64,000 nt of DNA from Poteriospumella lacustris (GCA_008000375.1 SMOI01000165.1:1256-65255); one strand, 5' to 3'. Positions 39,277-48,806 are shown, counted from the stretch's first letter. The notes: generated by a model from the sequence alone, not told the origin. Numbers and translations are program-made.

Positions 39277-40452
39277 TTCAGCAGTTGATGGGGTGTGGCG
39301 GTGTGGCAGAGACTACGTAGTCCTGTCGATTGTATGTAGTCATGATGTGCAGGAAATTAACGCCGCCGCCACCTCGACCGCGGCGACAGCAGGGGAAGGG
39401 AAGGCGACGTTGAAGAATGGCGGCGAAGTCACCGACGCTCATGATAGGTTTGGCCTTAGCCATGGGGCCTTCACCTTCGTGTTCCATATATTGTGCTTTG
39501 TCCTCTTCGAAACTTTGTCCTCACGTCCTCACACCTCACAGCATCGTGTGTCGGTCTGTCGTTGGAATGATCGTTTTTCATTCAGTCATCACCCAGGGTC
39601 TGGGGCTATAGGGGATCAGTGACACGCTGTCGTGGTGCGTGTCGCGTAGTAGAAAAATTTGAAACCACTTTCATGGAGGAAGGAATAATTTGCACTTTTT
39701 TTCGCGGCACTGGGGCGCAATAACGACTGATTGTAATCATAACCAATTATATATTGTTGGAAAGCTCTTACTTTTGCCTGTTGTTTTCAGGAAGACAGAC
39801 TTCCAATGATGCCAAATTCATAGAGAAAGTGTCGTCCAAAGTGGGCGGATTTGGGGCGATGGATCTCAATGTGGAACTTTTTTCGTGCAGCGATTTCGCG
39901 CGCTTTTACAATCGTTTCCTCGCATTTTTGCTGTATCTGCATCAATAAAAATAGAAAGCATCCTCTTTTGTCCTGGGATGCTGTCTTTGGTCAATAGCTG
40001 ACTTTGAGCACGCCAGAATATCAAGGGTGTTGACAGTCCAGAGGCTATTTGTGACCCAATCGAATCATAAAGGACTCTTCAATGGATTGGTTAGCGTTTC
40101 ATTGCTTCCCAACTTGTTACAAGAAGTCGCTCCTGGATAGCGACGGAGGAACATAAAATGACATGTTTACATGGATAAAATCAACGCAGTTTCGATGATT
40201 TTGATGTCATCCTCGCAACGGTTGTGACGGGATGTTCCAGTGCAGAAAAGTTCCGGTTTGAGTCTCATTCGTTCCGAATTGCACCACCCTCTTCCATTTT
40301 ATTTTGCAATGCGCAATAAATGCCGTGGTCCAGGTCTATTTTTCGCCGGTTGCACCGTGCCTTTTCTATCCTCGACGCCATCAATGATCACAGTGCCTCA
40401 ACAAATCTGGCACCGTAATCCTGCGATCAAGATAATGCTGACTAGCAACACA
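39277..40452. other. AT-rich intergenic DNA of the island
   Basis: No convincing gene. A minus-strand ORF at 39278-39487 (MEHEGEGPMAKAKPIMSVG, then FAAILQRRLPF) may be an upstream exon or leader for the 39276 gene, but I see no good splice pair. The island ends abruptly at 40452, where the kinase duplicate begins. Confidence 0.45.
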
Positions 40453-41100
40453 ATCATTTGTACGTTGGAAGGGCTCGAGACCGTCCTCGATACCCACGGC
40501 GAAATCGCCCGCTACACCGACGCCAAGTATCACGGTTACCTCGCGAACCTGTCGCCATCGGCGTTTGCGCGGGAGTTTGAACATCGTTTGCCGGAGACGA
40601 TGACGGGACACGACTATCTGCAGACGTACGGCGTCCACGTCGACCCCGCCACGCCGGTGTTACCCGACCACGTCTACCACATCCGGGCGAATACCCGCTA
40701 CGCGGTGAAGGAGAACAACCGGGTGACGGTGTTCAGTCAGTTGTTGAAAGGCTGCGCGGCGAGTGGCGGGGACGTGGCGACGTATGCGCAGCTGGGGGAA
40801 TTGATGTATCAGTCGCATGACGCGTACACGGAATGTGGGTTGGGGTCGACGGCGACGTCGTTGATTGTGGAGTTGGTGCGGGCGTTGGGCCCAGGCTCGG
40901 GGTTGTTCGGGGCGAAGATTACTGGGGGTGGTGCGGGGGGTACGGTGGCGATCTTGGGGCTACAGACGGCGAAGGCCACGTTCGAAGCCGCCGTGGTCGA
41001 TGCCTATGCGCAGAAACGTGGATTGGCGGAGAAGCCGTACGTCTTTGTGGGGTCGTCGTTGGGGGCCGATGCCTTTGGCATCCACGAGTGGCGGCTGTAA
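40453..41100 (+). pseudogene. duplicate of the GHMP kinase 3' end (no 5' part)
   Basis: From 40453 the DNA equals 36737-37384 through the stop codon: IICTLEGLETVLDTHG to the C-terminal HEWRL. The frame is intact but begins inside the kinase fold, without the Gly-rich ATP loop and substrate motifs, so no active kinase is expected. The in-frame sequence upstream is island DNA without an ATG near the frame start and with no kinase similarity. Confidence 0.92.
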
Positions 41101-41574
41101 GGCGGTATGTATACGGTAACGGTGCATAGACCATCGCCACTCCCTCCAACCCCTACCCCCTACCCCCTTCTCTCGTCTGTTTTCTCTGTTACGTTTTGGT
41201 TGGCTTCTGTAATACGTATACCCACTACAATACACTACAATACACTACACTACAAAACACTACAACTACAGTACCATACACAATACGCAACGTATCTATC
41301 GGTGGTCCGCCTCTCCTGTTGCTGGCGGGTCAACAATCGAACAGCTCCGAGCACTGTGTACAGTACCCACTGCCACATGACATACAGTATGTCATATGTC
41401 ATTTGTCATATGTCATCCGTATTTCATCAGGTCGCAAAAGTGTGTCGCGTGTGTCTGTCGCGTGTGGCGGTGTTGTCTGTCTTCATCATCATGACGTGAG
41501 GGTGTGAGTGCGTGAGTCATTTTCGAATCAAACAAACATACAAACAAACACACAAACAAACTAATCCATCAATC
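41101..41574. other. duplicated 3' flank and 5' region of the next gene
   Basis: 41101-41245 repeats 37385-37545. About 41215-41275 is a run of imperfect 'tacaatacac' units. About 41280-41355 ('acgcaacgtatctatcggtggtccgcctctcctgttgctgg.gggtcaacaatcgaacagctccgagcact') recurs at 44270-44345 and in part at 43108-43165. About 41380-41415 is a short gtcatatgtcat repeat. Confidence 0.7.
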
Positions 41575-42527
41575 ATGTCCACGGTGGAAGCTCTAAGCGA
41601 AGAGATTGAGCATCTCAAGGCAGAACTAGCCGAGGCAAGAAGGCAAGAAGGGTATTCCATCCACAGTGCTGGTGTCGTGGCGTTGAACCAACGATTGGCT
41701 GCGTTGACGAATGACAGAAATAGCCTACGATCTTCTTCTTCTTCAGGTTAGTTCCAACAAGAACATGAATGTATAGATGGCAATATATAGCTTGATTGCC
41801 TGATCTCACATCGTCTACAGGACCTCGTTCGTTCCGACCCCTTGTTCCCGTACACACATTCTTCGTCAACGCCATTCCACCTGCCTATCTGCGTATATTT
41901 GCGGAAAAAGGTTCCGTGCATGCTTCCAGCATGATCGATTGCTCGACAGTCGATGAGCGAGAGACTCTTCTGGCTTGGATCAGGGACAACATCGTGTCCA
42001 CTCAGTATTTCAACGTGGCGCACGACCATTCTTTCCCACTTGGCGTATCGCCCACGTTCCATCCTGCCGCCTTGGAGGCTCTCGGGTTCAAGGTATGGAA
42101 CGTTGCCAATGACAACAGCATGACGTGCAGAGCCAAATTCGTTCAGAGGAACGACCCGGCCAACGTGTTCGAAATCAGCGGCCGCGCGGACTTCATCGTC
42201 ACCCACCGCACCACGGCGGACGAGGTGCGGCTGACCAAATCGGATGTTTTGGAGAGCGCATTGTGCGTTGTGGTCGTGCAATCCAAGCACGGCGAAAGGA
42301 ACATCCCCGCGTGTGAAGTCCAGCTGCAGCTCTATCTGCTGCTCGCGATGAATCTGGGTCGTCTGGAGTGCTTAACGGGCTTCGTGGTGCAGGAGAATGG
42401 AATGTGTCGTACGTACCAGGCGACGCGTCGGCCTGGGGACATCATCTACGAACAGAACGACCTGGTGCACGTTGTACATCTCCCGGACGTGTTTCAAGCG
42501 CTGCTTGAACCACAACCAAATGTCTAA
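41575..42527 (+). CDS. candidate PD-(D/E)XK nuclease-fold protein, two exons
   Basis: Exon 1 41575-41746, intron 41747-41820 (GTTAGT ... CTACAG, 74 nt), exon 2 41821-42527. The phases fit and give 292 residues. Residues about 5-22 are a short coiled coil (LSEEIEHLKAELAEARRQ), followed by a Ser run. The second half has a pattern like restriction-endonuclease folds: an acidic site in SGRADFIVTH, a beta-strand ending in Q-x-K (CVVVVQSKHG), then a helix with Gln (ACEVQLQLYLLLAMN). That order (D, then E/Q-x-K, then Q-rich helix) is the basis of the call and is an inference. An upstream TTG-started frame adds residues, but the first ATG is 41575. Exon 1 is partly duplicated at 43190-43320. Confidence 0.6.
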
Positions 42528-42810
42528 TGACCACGTGCGGCCACTGCCGGTGCCTCCTACCTCATCGACGATGCACCACACATCGCTGTTATCTGTGGCC
42601 GTTGATGGGGTCGTTGGTCACTGTGCTCTTGCGCCCCATGGCAGCGTATTTCACCCCTCACACGCACAACCCCACCCGTCTTTCTTGCCCCCCCCCCCCT
42701 CCATGCGTGCGTCGCTCACATGGGCGTGCAGTCAATGCAGGAGAAGATACGGCGCCGCTCAAGGTACATCTCTGACAGTCGCTGTGGATCGCCAGCAGCC
42801 GTAGCCGACG
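42528..42810. other. 3' flank, no gene
   Basis: Nothing recognisable. There is a C-run at 42690-42702. The next kinase fragment starts at about 42811. Confidence 0.45.
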
Positions 42811-43085
42811 AACGTTTGAAGCCGCCGTGGTCGATGCCTATGCGCAGAAACGTGGATTGGCGGAGAAGCCGTACGTCTTTGTGGGGTCGTCGTTGGGGAC
42901 CGATGCCTTTGGCATCCACGAGTGGCGGCTGTAAGGCGGTACGGTAACGGTGCACAGACCATCGCCACTCCCCCCCCCTAACCCGCTTCTCTCTCTTGTC
43001 TGTTTTCGCTGTTACGTTTTGGTTGGCTTCTGTAATACGTATACCCACTACAATACACTACAATACACTACAGTACTATACTATA
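42811..43085 (+). pseudogene. third fragment of kinase 3' end plus flank
   Basis: 42811-42933 matches the last 40 or so codons of the kinase (FEAAVVDAYAQKRGLAEKPYV to the HEWRL stop) with one change (GADAF to GTDAF). The 3' flank then runs to 'gtaatacgtatacccactacaatacac' at about 43035-43065. Together with the exon-1 copy at 43190 it repeats the order kinase tail, then nuclease gene, with most of the unit deleted. Confidence 0.88.
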
Positions 43086-43325
43086 CCCTGCCAAAGCAAG
43101 CACAGTACCATCGGTGGTCCGCCTCTGCTGCTGGCGGTTCAATGATCCAACAGATCCGAGCACTACCTCCCGCTACTCCTACAGTTCCATCAACAGTGCT
43201 GGTGTCGTGGCGTTGAACCAACGATTGGCTGCGTTGACGAATGACAGAAATAGCCTACGATCTTCTTCCTCAGGTTAGTTCCAACAAGAACATGAATGTA
43301 TAGATAGCTTGATTGCCTGATCTTG
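43086..43325 (+). pseudogene. partial duplicate of nuclease exon 1 and intron start
   Basis: About 43191-43325 copies 41656-41805: 'acagtgctggtgtcgtggcgttgaaccaacgattggctgcgttgacgaatgacagaaatagcctacgatcttcttc', the donor 'caggttagttccaacaagaacatgaatgtatag' and the intron end. One Ser codon pair is missing and the first codons and exon 2 are absent. 43108-43165 is a damaged copy of the segment at 41298-41360. Confidence 0.85.
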
Positions 43326-43570
43326 CTCCTCCATTTCCGGTGCAGCCACAGCAATGGTACCAGAATGCCACACACATCCTGAATGAACCCCAGCATTGCG
43401 TTGCGCTGTTCCGTGTATTTGCTGCAACGCAACGCTGTGTTGATTCAGAACGTTAGTCGCATTCTGATACTAACGCTGTCGCTGCCATTTTGGCAGAAGC
43501 TTCAGCAGGGAGGTCTCTCAATGGTAATTCTATTGTGATTGCCGTTCTTGCAATTTACTAACTTTCACTT
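43326..43570. other. intergenic, nothing recognised
   Basis: No protein-like frame and no similarity to the surrounding repeats were seen. Confidence 0.4.
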
Positions 43571-43865
43571 TCTCCATCTGTAGCTTTAACTTACTCCACA
43601 TATATTCACATACTCCATCTGTAGCTTTAACTTACTCCACTTATATTCACATACTCCATCTGTAGCTTTAACTTACTCCACTTATATTCACATACTCCAT
43701 CTGTAGCTTTAACTTACTCCACTTATATTCACATACTCCATCTGTAGCTTTAACTTACTCCACTTATATTCACATACTCCATCTGTAGCTTTAACTTACT
43801 CCACTAACGTATATTCACTTACTCTATCGGTAGCTTTAACTTACTCCACTTACGTTTATTCACTT
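43571..43865. repeat. 41-bp minisatellite, about seven copies
   Basis: Direct tandem copies of a 41-nt unit (actccatctgtagctttaacttactccac plus ttatattcacat). The first unit has one substitution and the last two units are diverged ('taacgtatattcacttactctatcggtag', 'ttacgtttattcactta'). The three to four central units are essentially identical, which suggests recent copy-number change. Confidence 0.95.
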
Positions 43866-44340
43866 ACGCCCCGTCCGGCCTACTGTACGTCTGACCTGCC
43901 ATCTCCAAGGTCCCAGAGCGCCCAGACTCTCCCCTCTGGAGCCGTGTGTGTGTGTGTGTGGGGGGGGGCGGTACCAGCGGGAGAGGTATCACAGCCATGG
44001 GTACTCCTTCAAATGATCGCCATCGATTGATGGTCTTATAGTAGCAGCAACGAGACGTCCCATCTGACGGGATGGGTGCTTGTCGTTGTCCTCGCGTCTA
44101 TTAGAACTATTGGGGCGTGATCATCGACCACGACGGTTGTCACCCAAGTCGAAGCAACGTAGTGTTGTCTCTGTGACGTTTTGTTTTGGTTGGCTTCTGT
44201 AATACGTTTACTCACTACCATACACTGCAATACCCGGCAATACGATACTTCACACTGCAATGGCATTCACAACACGCAACATATCCATCGGTGGTCCGCC
44301 TCTGCTGCTGCCGGCGGTTCAACGATCGAACAGCTCCGAG
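43866..44340. other. intergenic with GT/G tract and fourth flank copy
   Basis: 43945-43970 is (GT)n followed by a G run. About 44165-44345 repeats the kinase 3' flank ('gtgacgttttgttttggttggcttctgtaatacgttta') and then the 41280-41355 segment ('acgcaacatatccatcggtggtccgcctctgctgctg...gaacagctccgagcactac'). Confidence 0.75.
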
Positions 44341-44425
44341 CACTACCTACCGCTACCGCTACCGCTACCGCTACCGCTACCGCTACCGCTACCCGCTACC
44401 GCTACCCGTTACCGCTTCTTCCACC
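44341..44425. repeat. CTACCG hexanucleotide microsatellite
   Basis: Roughly eight to ten ctaccg units, the last ones interrupted (ctacccg, gttaccg), lie directly beside the 3' end of the oxidoreductase gene (stop at 44439). Length variation is likely. Confidence 0.93.
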
Positions 44426-44438
44426 GCAACTGCTACCG

Positions 44439-45443
44439 CTATCGGCGGTTGGTGGCGCACATGTCCTCGACCGCGACGAGATCGACGAGTCCTTCTTCCG
44501 GCTGCAGCGCGGGAATCGCCGTCTGCGCGGCGACGCTCTCGATCCACGCGACAAACTCACGTTCCAAGCCATCGAACCCAAACTGGCGCGTCTCGTGTCC
44601 CGTCATCGCGACCTCATACCCCACGCCTTTCACCTGGGTAATGCTCAAGATCGCGTCCTCAAAGAAGACATCGAAACGGCACACGGGCGTCGGAAACGCG
44701 CCGTAGCGAATCTGCACCGTCCCCAACGTCCCATCGACACGACACGAGCCACAGGTGCCCACTTCCACCACACTCGTCTCTTCGTACTGACACTGGACAT
44801 CCGAAATCGTCGCTCCATTGAGCACGTGACGCATCAGCGCCACGAAATGAATCCCGCCGTCGAGCACGAAGGAGCCGTGGTACGTCGGTTGGGCGCGCCA
44901 TTCGGTGACCGCGTACTTCGCCGTGGGTGTTTGTTGACGAATACACGTCAAGGCAAAGGTCTTCGGTGGTCGGGCATGGTCCCGTACCAACGTACGGGCG
45001 TACACGATGGAGGATTCCAAGCGATAATTCTCGGCGACGTGCCACAGCCCCATCGACGGTCGTTCTCGCCGCCACTCGCGATACGAACCGATCAACTCAC
45101 GTGCGGTGGAGCTATTCGCCGCCACGGGCTTCTCGGACAAGACGGCGAGGCCCACCTGCAGACATTTCTCGACGTATTGCGCCAGTAACGGAATCGGCAC
45201 GACCACGATGACGGCGTCGCACAGCGCCGTCGCTTGGGCGAAAAACGCTTCTTCGCCTTCGGCCCCGACAAAACGACGTACGTCTGCACTGCCTTCGCTC
45301 AATACCTCCAGACAACTTTCAATGGGGCCTGCACTGCGCGACAAAATCGCCGTCAAGGTGACTTTGTCGCGGTGCGCCGCCACCAGCGGCAGGTACGTCT
45401 CTTTCACGAAGATGCCGGCACCGATCACTCCCACACGAATCAT
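44439..45443 (-). CDS. Gfo/Idh/MocA-family NAD(P)-dependent sugar oxidoreductase
   Basis: 334 residues from ATG 45443 (MIRVGVIGAG); a GTG lies three codons upstream. The N-terminal Rossmann domain has VGVIGAGIF, VTLTAILSRS and the family's EKPVA at about residue 103-107. The second domain has DGGIHFVALMRHVL, equivalent to the family's G-G-x-x-x-D/H catalytic region, where the His is kept. Length is usual for the family (about 330-380). Such enzymes oxidise or reduce sugars, often next to DegT aminotransferases in amino-sugar pathways; the substrate cannot be read from sequence. No intron or targeting signal seen. Its 5' flank shares DNA with the 3' flank of the aminotransferase-kinase gene. 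Confidence 0.85.
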   Translation of the reverse strand: MIRVGVIGAGIFVKETYLPLVAAHRDKVTLTAILSRSAGPIESCLEVLSEGSADVRRFVGAEGEEAFFAQATALCDAVIVVVPIPLLAQYVEKCLQVGLAVLSEKPVAANSSTARELIGSYREWRRERPSMGLWHVAENYRLESSIVYARTLVRDHARPPKTFALTCIRQQTPTAKYAVTEWRAQPTYHGSFVLDGGIHFVALMRHVLNGATISDVQCQYEETSVVEVGTCGSCRVDGTLGTVQIRYGAFPTPVCRFDVFFEDAILSITQVKGVGYEVAMTGHETRQFGFDGLEREFVAWIESVAAQTAIPALQPEEGLVDLVAVEDMCATNRR

Positions 45444-46016
45444 TCCTTTCACTCTTCACTACTGAACAACAGGACAGGACAGGATGTGAACCACACCGTC
45501 TGAATGAAGCAGACTCGTGTCTCCAATCCGCGATCGATCGCCTCGTCGATCGCCTCGTCGACGCTGCTGCAGGTGCACCAGGTACTTCGATCGTCCAATA
45601 CGATATGCTACATATCCCGTATATCACACTGAGGGTGGTACAAGCACCTAGTCGTCATCGTCATCGTCATCGTGTCCTCGGGGACAGCTCCGCGTCCACT
45701 TCGGAGCAGACACAAAGGACCTGCGTGGTTTACTCGATACGTTCACGTTTTACAACCTCTGTTCACTATACTGTATGGCATTTTACTAAAGTATGAGAAA
45801 TCTCTGATCGACCCACCTACAGTATCTGTACAGAAATATTGCACACCGATGTGCAATGTGGTCACGGACCGTGTCAACGACATGTACCAGCAGTAGTGAT
45901 GCAGCCGTGGCCACTGCCAACGCTTCGGGGCCTGCGGTGCGTGTTGTGTGTGTGTTCGTCGTCTCTTTACAGGGCTTTACGTACACGACAGGTCCTGTGG
46001 AGATGTGCCCTGTTGT
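45444..46016. other. intergenic region between two minus-strand genes
   Basis: About 45515-45800 shares an ordered set of strings with 37548-37740. About 45535-45570 is a short 'gatcgcctcgtc' repeat. No gene is recognised. Confidence 0.5.
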
Positions 46017-48227
46017 TCACGCGAAGAAGAGACCGTGTAGCAGGCCCTCCCACCACTGTCGCGTCGCGGGGGCGAAAAACGACCACGGCGACGGTGGCGA
46101 CGGTGGCGACGGTGGCCCTCTCAACGACGACGACGACGACGACATCTGCCGCCGCTTCCGAGCCGCCGCTTTGTGCGGCAGCATGGGCCCCACGAGAATC
46201 TGCTGCAGTTCGTCGGGCCCCACGACGCGAATCTCGTTCTGCGACAGGCCCCACGCCAGAAACGTTTCGAAATCCGGAATCACCCGCCGGGTGAAGTTCT
46301 GCACGAGATACACCGTCGGGTCGCGCGCGTACTTCGCCGTGGTGCCCTCGGGCAACGTGAACATCGACGTCGCTTGGGCGACGCCGCCATAGCGCGCTGC
46401 TTCCTCCGCCGTCAGCGGCGGCAGCACCGTCGACAGATACGCCGCCATCGCCGCCGCCTCGGGACGGTCACTGTGACCGGTGATCGAGGCGGCGGGGACG
46501 GGGAACAAGAGGAACCGCACGTCGGGCACGTGCAGCAGCTGGTGGTGGTCCAGCAAAAACACCTTCGCGTCGCCACTGGCGTCGCGGTAGAAGCGCAGGC
46601 GACGGTGGACGGTGCGGTGGAAGGCCTCCTCCGCCGTGAGGAACAACTGAAACGCCTCGTCGCGTAGGAGCAACGGCGCCATCGCCAGCAGTTGGAAACG
46701 CGCCGACGGAGCGAACTTCCGCCCGGAGAAATGACACGGCAGCGTCTCGGTCATCAGCGCCGCCGCGGCACTGCCGCTGCCGCTGCTGCTGCTGGCGCTG
46801 TGGCTGCCGTGGCTGTGGCTGCTGCTGGCGGTGGCGGTGGTGTTTCCACTGCCGCTGCCGCTGCCACTGCTGCCGCTGATGCCGCCGGCGGCGTTGAAGC
46901 TGGGCGGGAGCAGCAACTGACGGCGCAACGGTTCGGGGACCAGGGACAGCGGCAGGATCCCACGCGCCACCACGAACTGCGCAAAGGCGCGCGTGTTGTT
47001 GACGAGGAGGTCCTCGTCGACGTGTCGCAGGTACTCGGGCGCGGCGCCACTGTGTCGCCCCGCGGCGGCGGCGGCGGCGGCGGCGAAGCGTTGCACGTCG
47101 TCGCTGGCCACGGCCCACGAGGTCGCCCGCTGGGCGCCGTGCGGCAGGAGAAACGTCTGTTCGGCCGCGGAGAGCGCGTGGAAGGCACAGCGGCCGTTGA
47201 AGACGTCCCATGTCGTGACGGTGTTGCGCAGGTGCGCGAAGACGTCGCGGTGCTTGTCGTACTCGCGCCACATCCCCAGCAGCTCCGCTCGCTGGCTCCG
47301 CAGGCTGTCGCCGCCGCCGCCGCCGCCGCCGCCGTCCGAGGACGACAAGAGCGGTACGACCTTGTCGGCGGCGAACAGCGACGCGGGCGGCGGGTTGAAG
47401 GCCGCGAGACTGTCCGGCGAATACGTCGCCGGGTGGGCCGCGCGGTTGTCGGACCACACGACGTGCGTGAAGCCATCGGCGCACGTCGTTTCGTTGTCCA
47501 GATGGTGCAGCGCTAATAGCGAGGCGACGTAGTGTTCATCGGCCGGTTGCACCACGTGAAACTTCGGCGCCAACAGCGCATCGTTCGCGACGATCGTCGC
47601 GTGTTTCCGGTTCAACGCGACCCACTGCGCACTTTTGCGGAATTTGTCCGGCGTAAAACCGGGCACCGTGTCGAGTTCCGGCCGCCACCGGTTGGGGGTT
47701 TCCATGTTGTCCGCGCCGAAATCGCAGGCGTTGACGAGGCTGTAGCGGTCGGCGTGCTGCATCATGCCGCGGTACCAGACCGAGAACGGCAGCAGCGGCA
47801 CACACGACTCGGAGAACAGGGCGAAGTACTTGTTCTCGGGGTCCTGGATCGCCTGGCGGATCAAGTTCCGCGACGCTTCCACCAGCGACATGGTGCCCCA
47901 CTGGGTGGGAATGAGGTGTTTCATGTGATACGGGCGGAAGAAGGAATGGGGCGCGGGTTGGTAGTCCGGCTGCGTGTGCCAGTAGATGGAATAGAAGGAA
48001 GGCGGCGCGTGGAAGGTGAAGAAGAGCTCCCAGAGGTCTTCGTGGGGTAGGTCTCCACGGGCGAGAAACAGGAAGGCGATTTTGCCCTTGTACGGGCCGA
48101 CGGCGGGGTACTGCGCCGGTCCACGGGGAGGCACTTGACTCTGCAGGCTTCGACTGTGAATCCCACAGAGCCAACATCCCCAGAAGAAGAAGACGAAGAA
48201 GATGGAAGACAGAGACAGGGGCTTCAT
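46017..48227 (-). CDS. Core-2/I-branching-type (GT14-like) type II membrane glycosyltransferase
   Basis: 736 residues from ATG 48227 (MKPLSLSSIFFVF); an upstream GTG extension is less likely because this start places a hydrophobic anchor at residues 5-23. The catalytic domain resembles plant and animal Core-2/I-branching enzymes: KIAFLFLARGDLPHEDLWE, FYSIYWHTQPDY, WGTMSLVEASRNLI, YFALFSESCVPLLPF, KSAQWVALNRKHA, DEHYVASLL and THVVWSDNRAAHP. A low-complexity Ser/Gly/His region follows at about residues 480-535. A C-terminal module has VYLVQNFTRRVIPDFETFLAWG ending in LVGPMLP, then a Ser/Pro tail. It probably transfers a sugar to a glycan in the Golgi. Donor and acceptor are unknown. No intron seen. 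Confidence 0.82.
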   Translation of the reverse strand: MKPLSLSSIFFVFFFWGCWLCGIHSRSLQSQVPPRGPAQYPAVGPYKGKIAFLFLARGDLPHEDLWELFFTFHAPPSFYSIYWHTQPDYQPAPHSFFRPYHMKHLIPTQWGTMSLVEASRNLIRQAIQDPENKYFALFSESCVPLLPFSVWYRGMMQHADRYSLVNACDFGADNMETPNRWRPELDTVPGFTPDKFRKSAQWVALNRKHATIVANDALLAPKFHVVQPADEHYVASLLALHHLDNETTCADGFTHVVWSDNRAAHPATYSPDSLAAFNPPPASLFAADKVVPLLSSSDGGGGGGGGDSLRSQRAELLGMWREYDKHRDVFAHLRNTVTTWDVFNGRCAFHALSAAEQTFLLPHGAQRATSWAVASDDVQRFAAAAAAAAGRHSGAAPEYLRHVDEDLLVNNTRAFAQFVVARGILPLSLVPEPLRRQLLLPPSFNAAGGISGSSGSGSGSGNTTATASSSHSHGSHSASSSSGSGSAAAALMTETLPCHFSGRKFAPSARFQLLAMAPLLLRDEAFQLFLTAEEAFHRTVHRRLRFYRDASGDAKVFLLDHHQLLHVPDVRFLLFPVPAASITGHSDRPEAAAMAAYLSTVLPPLTAEEAARYGGVAQATSMFTLPEGTTAKYARDPTVYLVQNFTRRVIPDFETFLAWGLSQNEIRVVGPDELQQILVGPMLPHKAAARKRRQMSSSSSSLRGPPSPPSPPSPWSFFAPATRQWWEGLLHGLFFA

Positions 48228-48806
48228 GGTCGTTAAATCGTTAATTCGACGATGTTCAGTTCCAGTGGACAAGTACGTCACTCACTCTCACTCAGTCTCA
48301 GTCTCAGTCTCACTCTCACTCACAAGCAATTGCACTCACTGCCCCTAACGTCGTTCCACGTCCATTCCATTGTGCCTCGCTCAACTCTACATGACCTTCA
48401 GTCAGACAGACCTCCCCATGTACAGGTATAGTATAACTGCGATGGTCTCGTCGGAATATGGAACAGTGCAGTTCCGTCGGAACAGTTCTTCGTCGTTGAC
48501 CGCTATGTTAACCGTCCTTTCGGCGGCCTCTGCTTCTTGACACATCGCTTCACCCAGCTCCCCAGACGTGACCACAGAGTTTGGGCTCACAGACACACAC
48601 TCGACGGCGGACAGAGCGGACCCGCCGCCCGCCTCATCTTTTTGCTCGGCCTGTGCGTCCTCGGCATCCTCGGCGTCGTCGACGCGGATCATCAGGATGT
48701 CTCTCTCTCGCTCGCGACCGATGAGCGAAGAAGCACGGAGATATACAAGAGCTTAAAAAAAATCATATTGCATTCTACTGCTTCTCGTAGAGTAAACAGG
48801 GAAAAT
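48228..48806. other. divergent promoter region with CT-rich repeat
   Basis: Between the starts of the glycosyltransferase (-) and AlaRS (+). 48275-48325 is a (TCTCAC/TCTCAG)n-like pyrimidine-purine simple repeat. A minus ORF (48692-48402) and an open frame in phase with AlaRS from 48537 exist; the latter has no ATG before 48807, so I do not extend AlaRS. Confidence 0.5.

Noticed and set aside
40240-41100. 286-codon ORF as an independent kinase gene
   Set aside because: It is a 3' fragment of the GHMP kinase duplicated at 40453. The first 70 residues are island DNA and the ATP-binding motifs are missing.
48402-48692. Small acidic minus ORF in the AlaRS/glycosyltransferase promoter region
   Set aside because: No motif, located in a divergent promoter, with a composition-driven N-terminus. 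It cannot be supported without homologues.
48537-48806. N-terminal extension of AlaRS (possible organelle-targeting form)
   Set aside because: The frame is open but has no ATG before 48807, and the residues are not a clear presequence.
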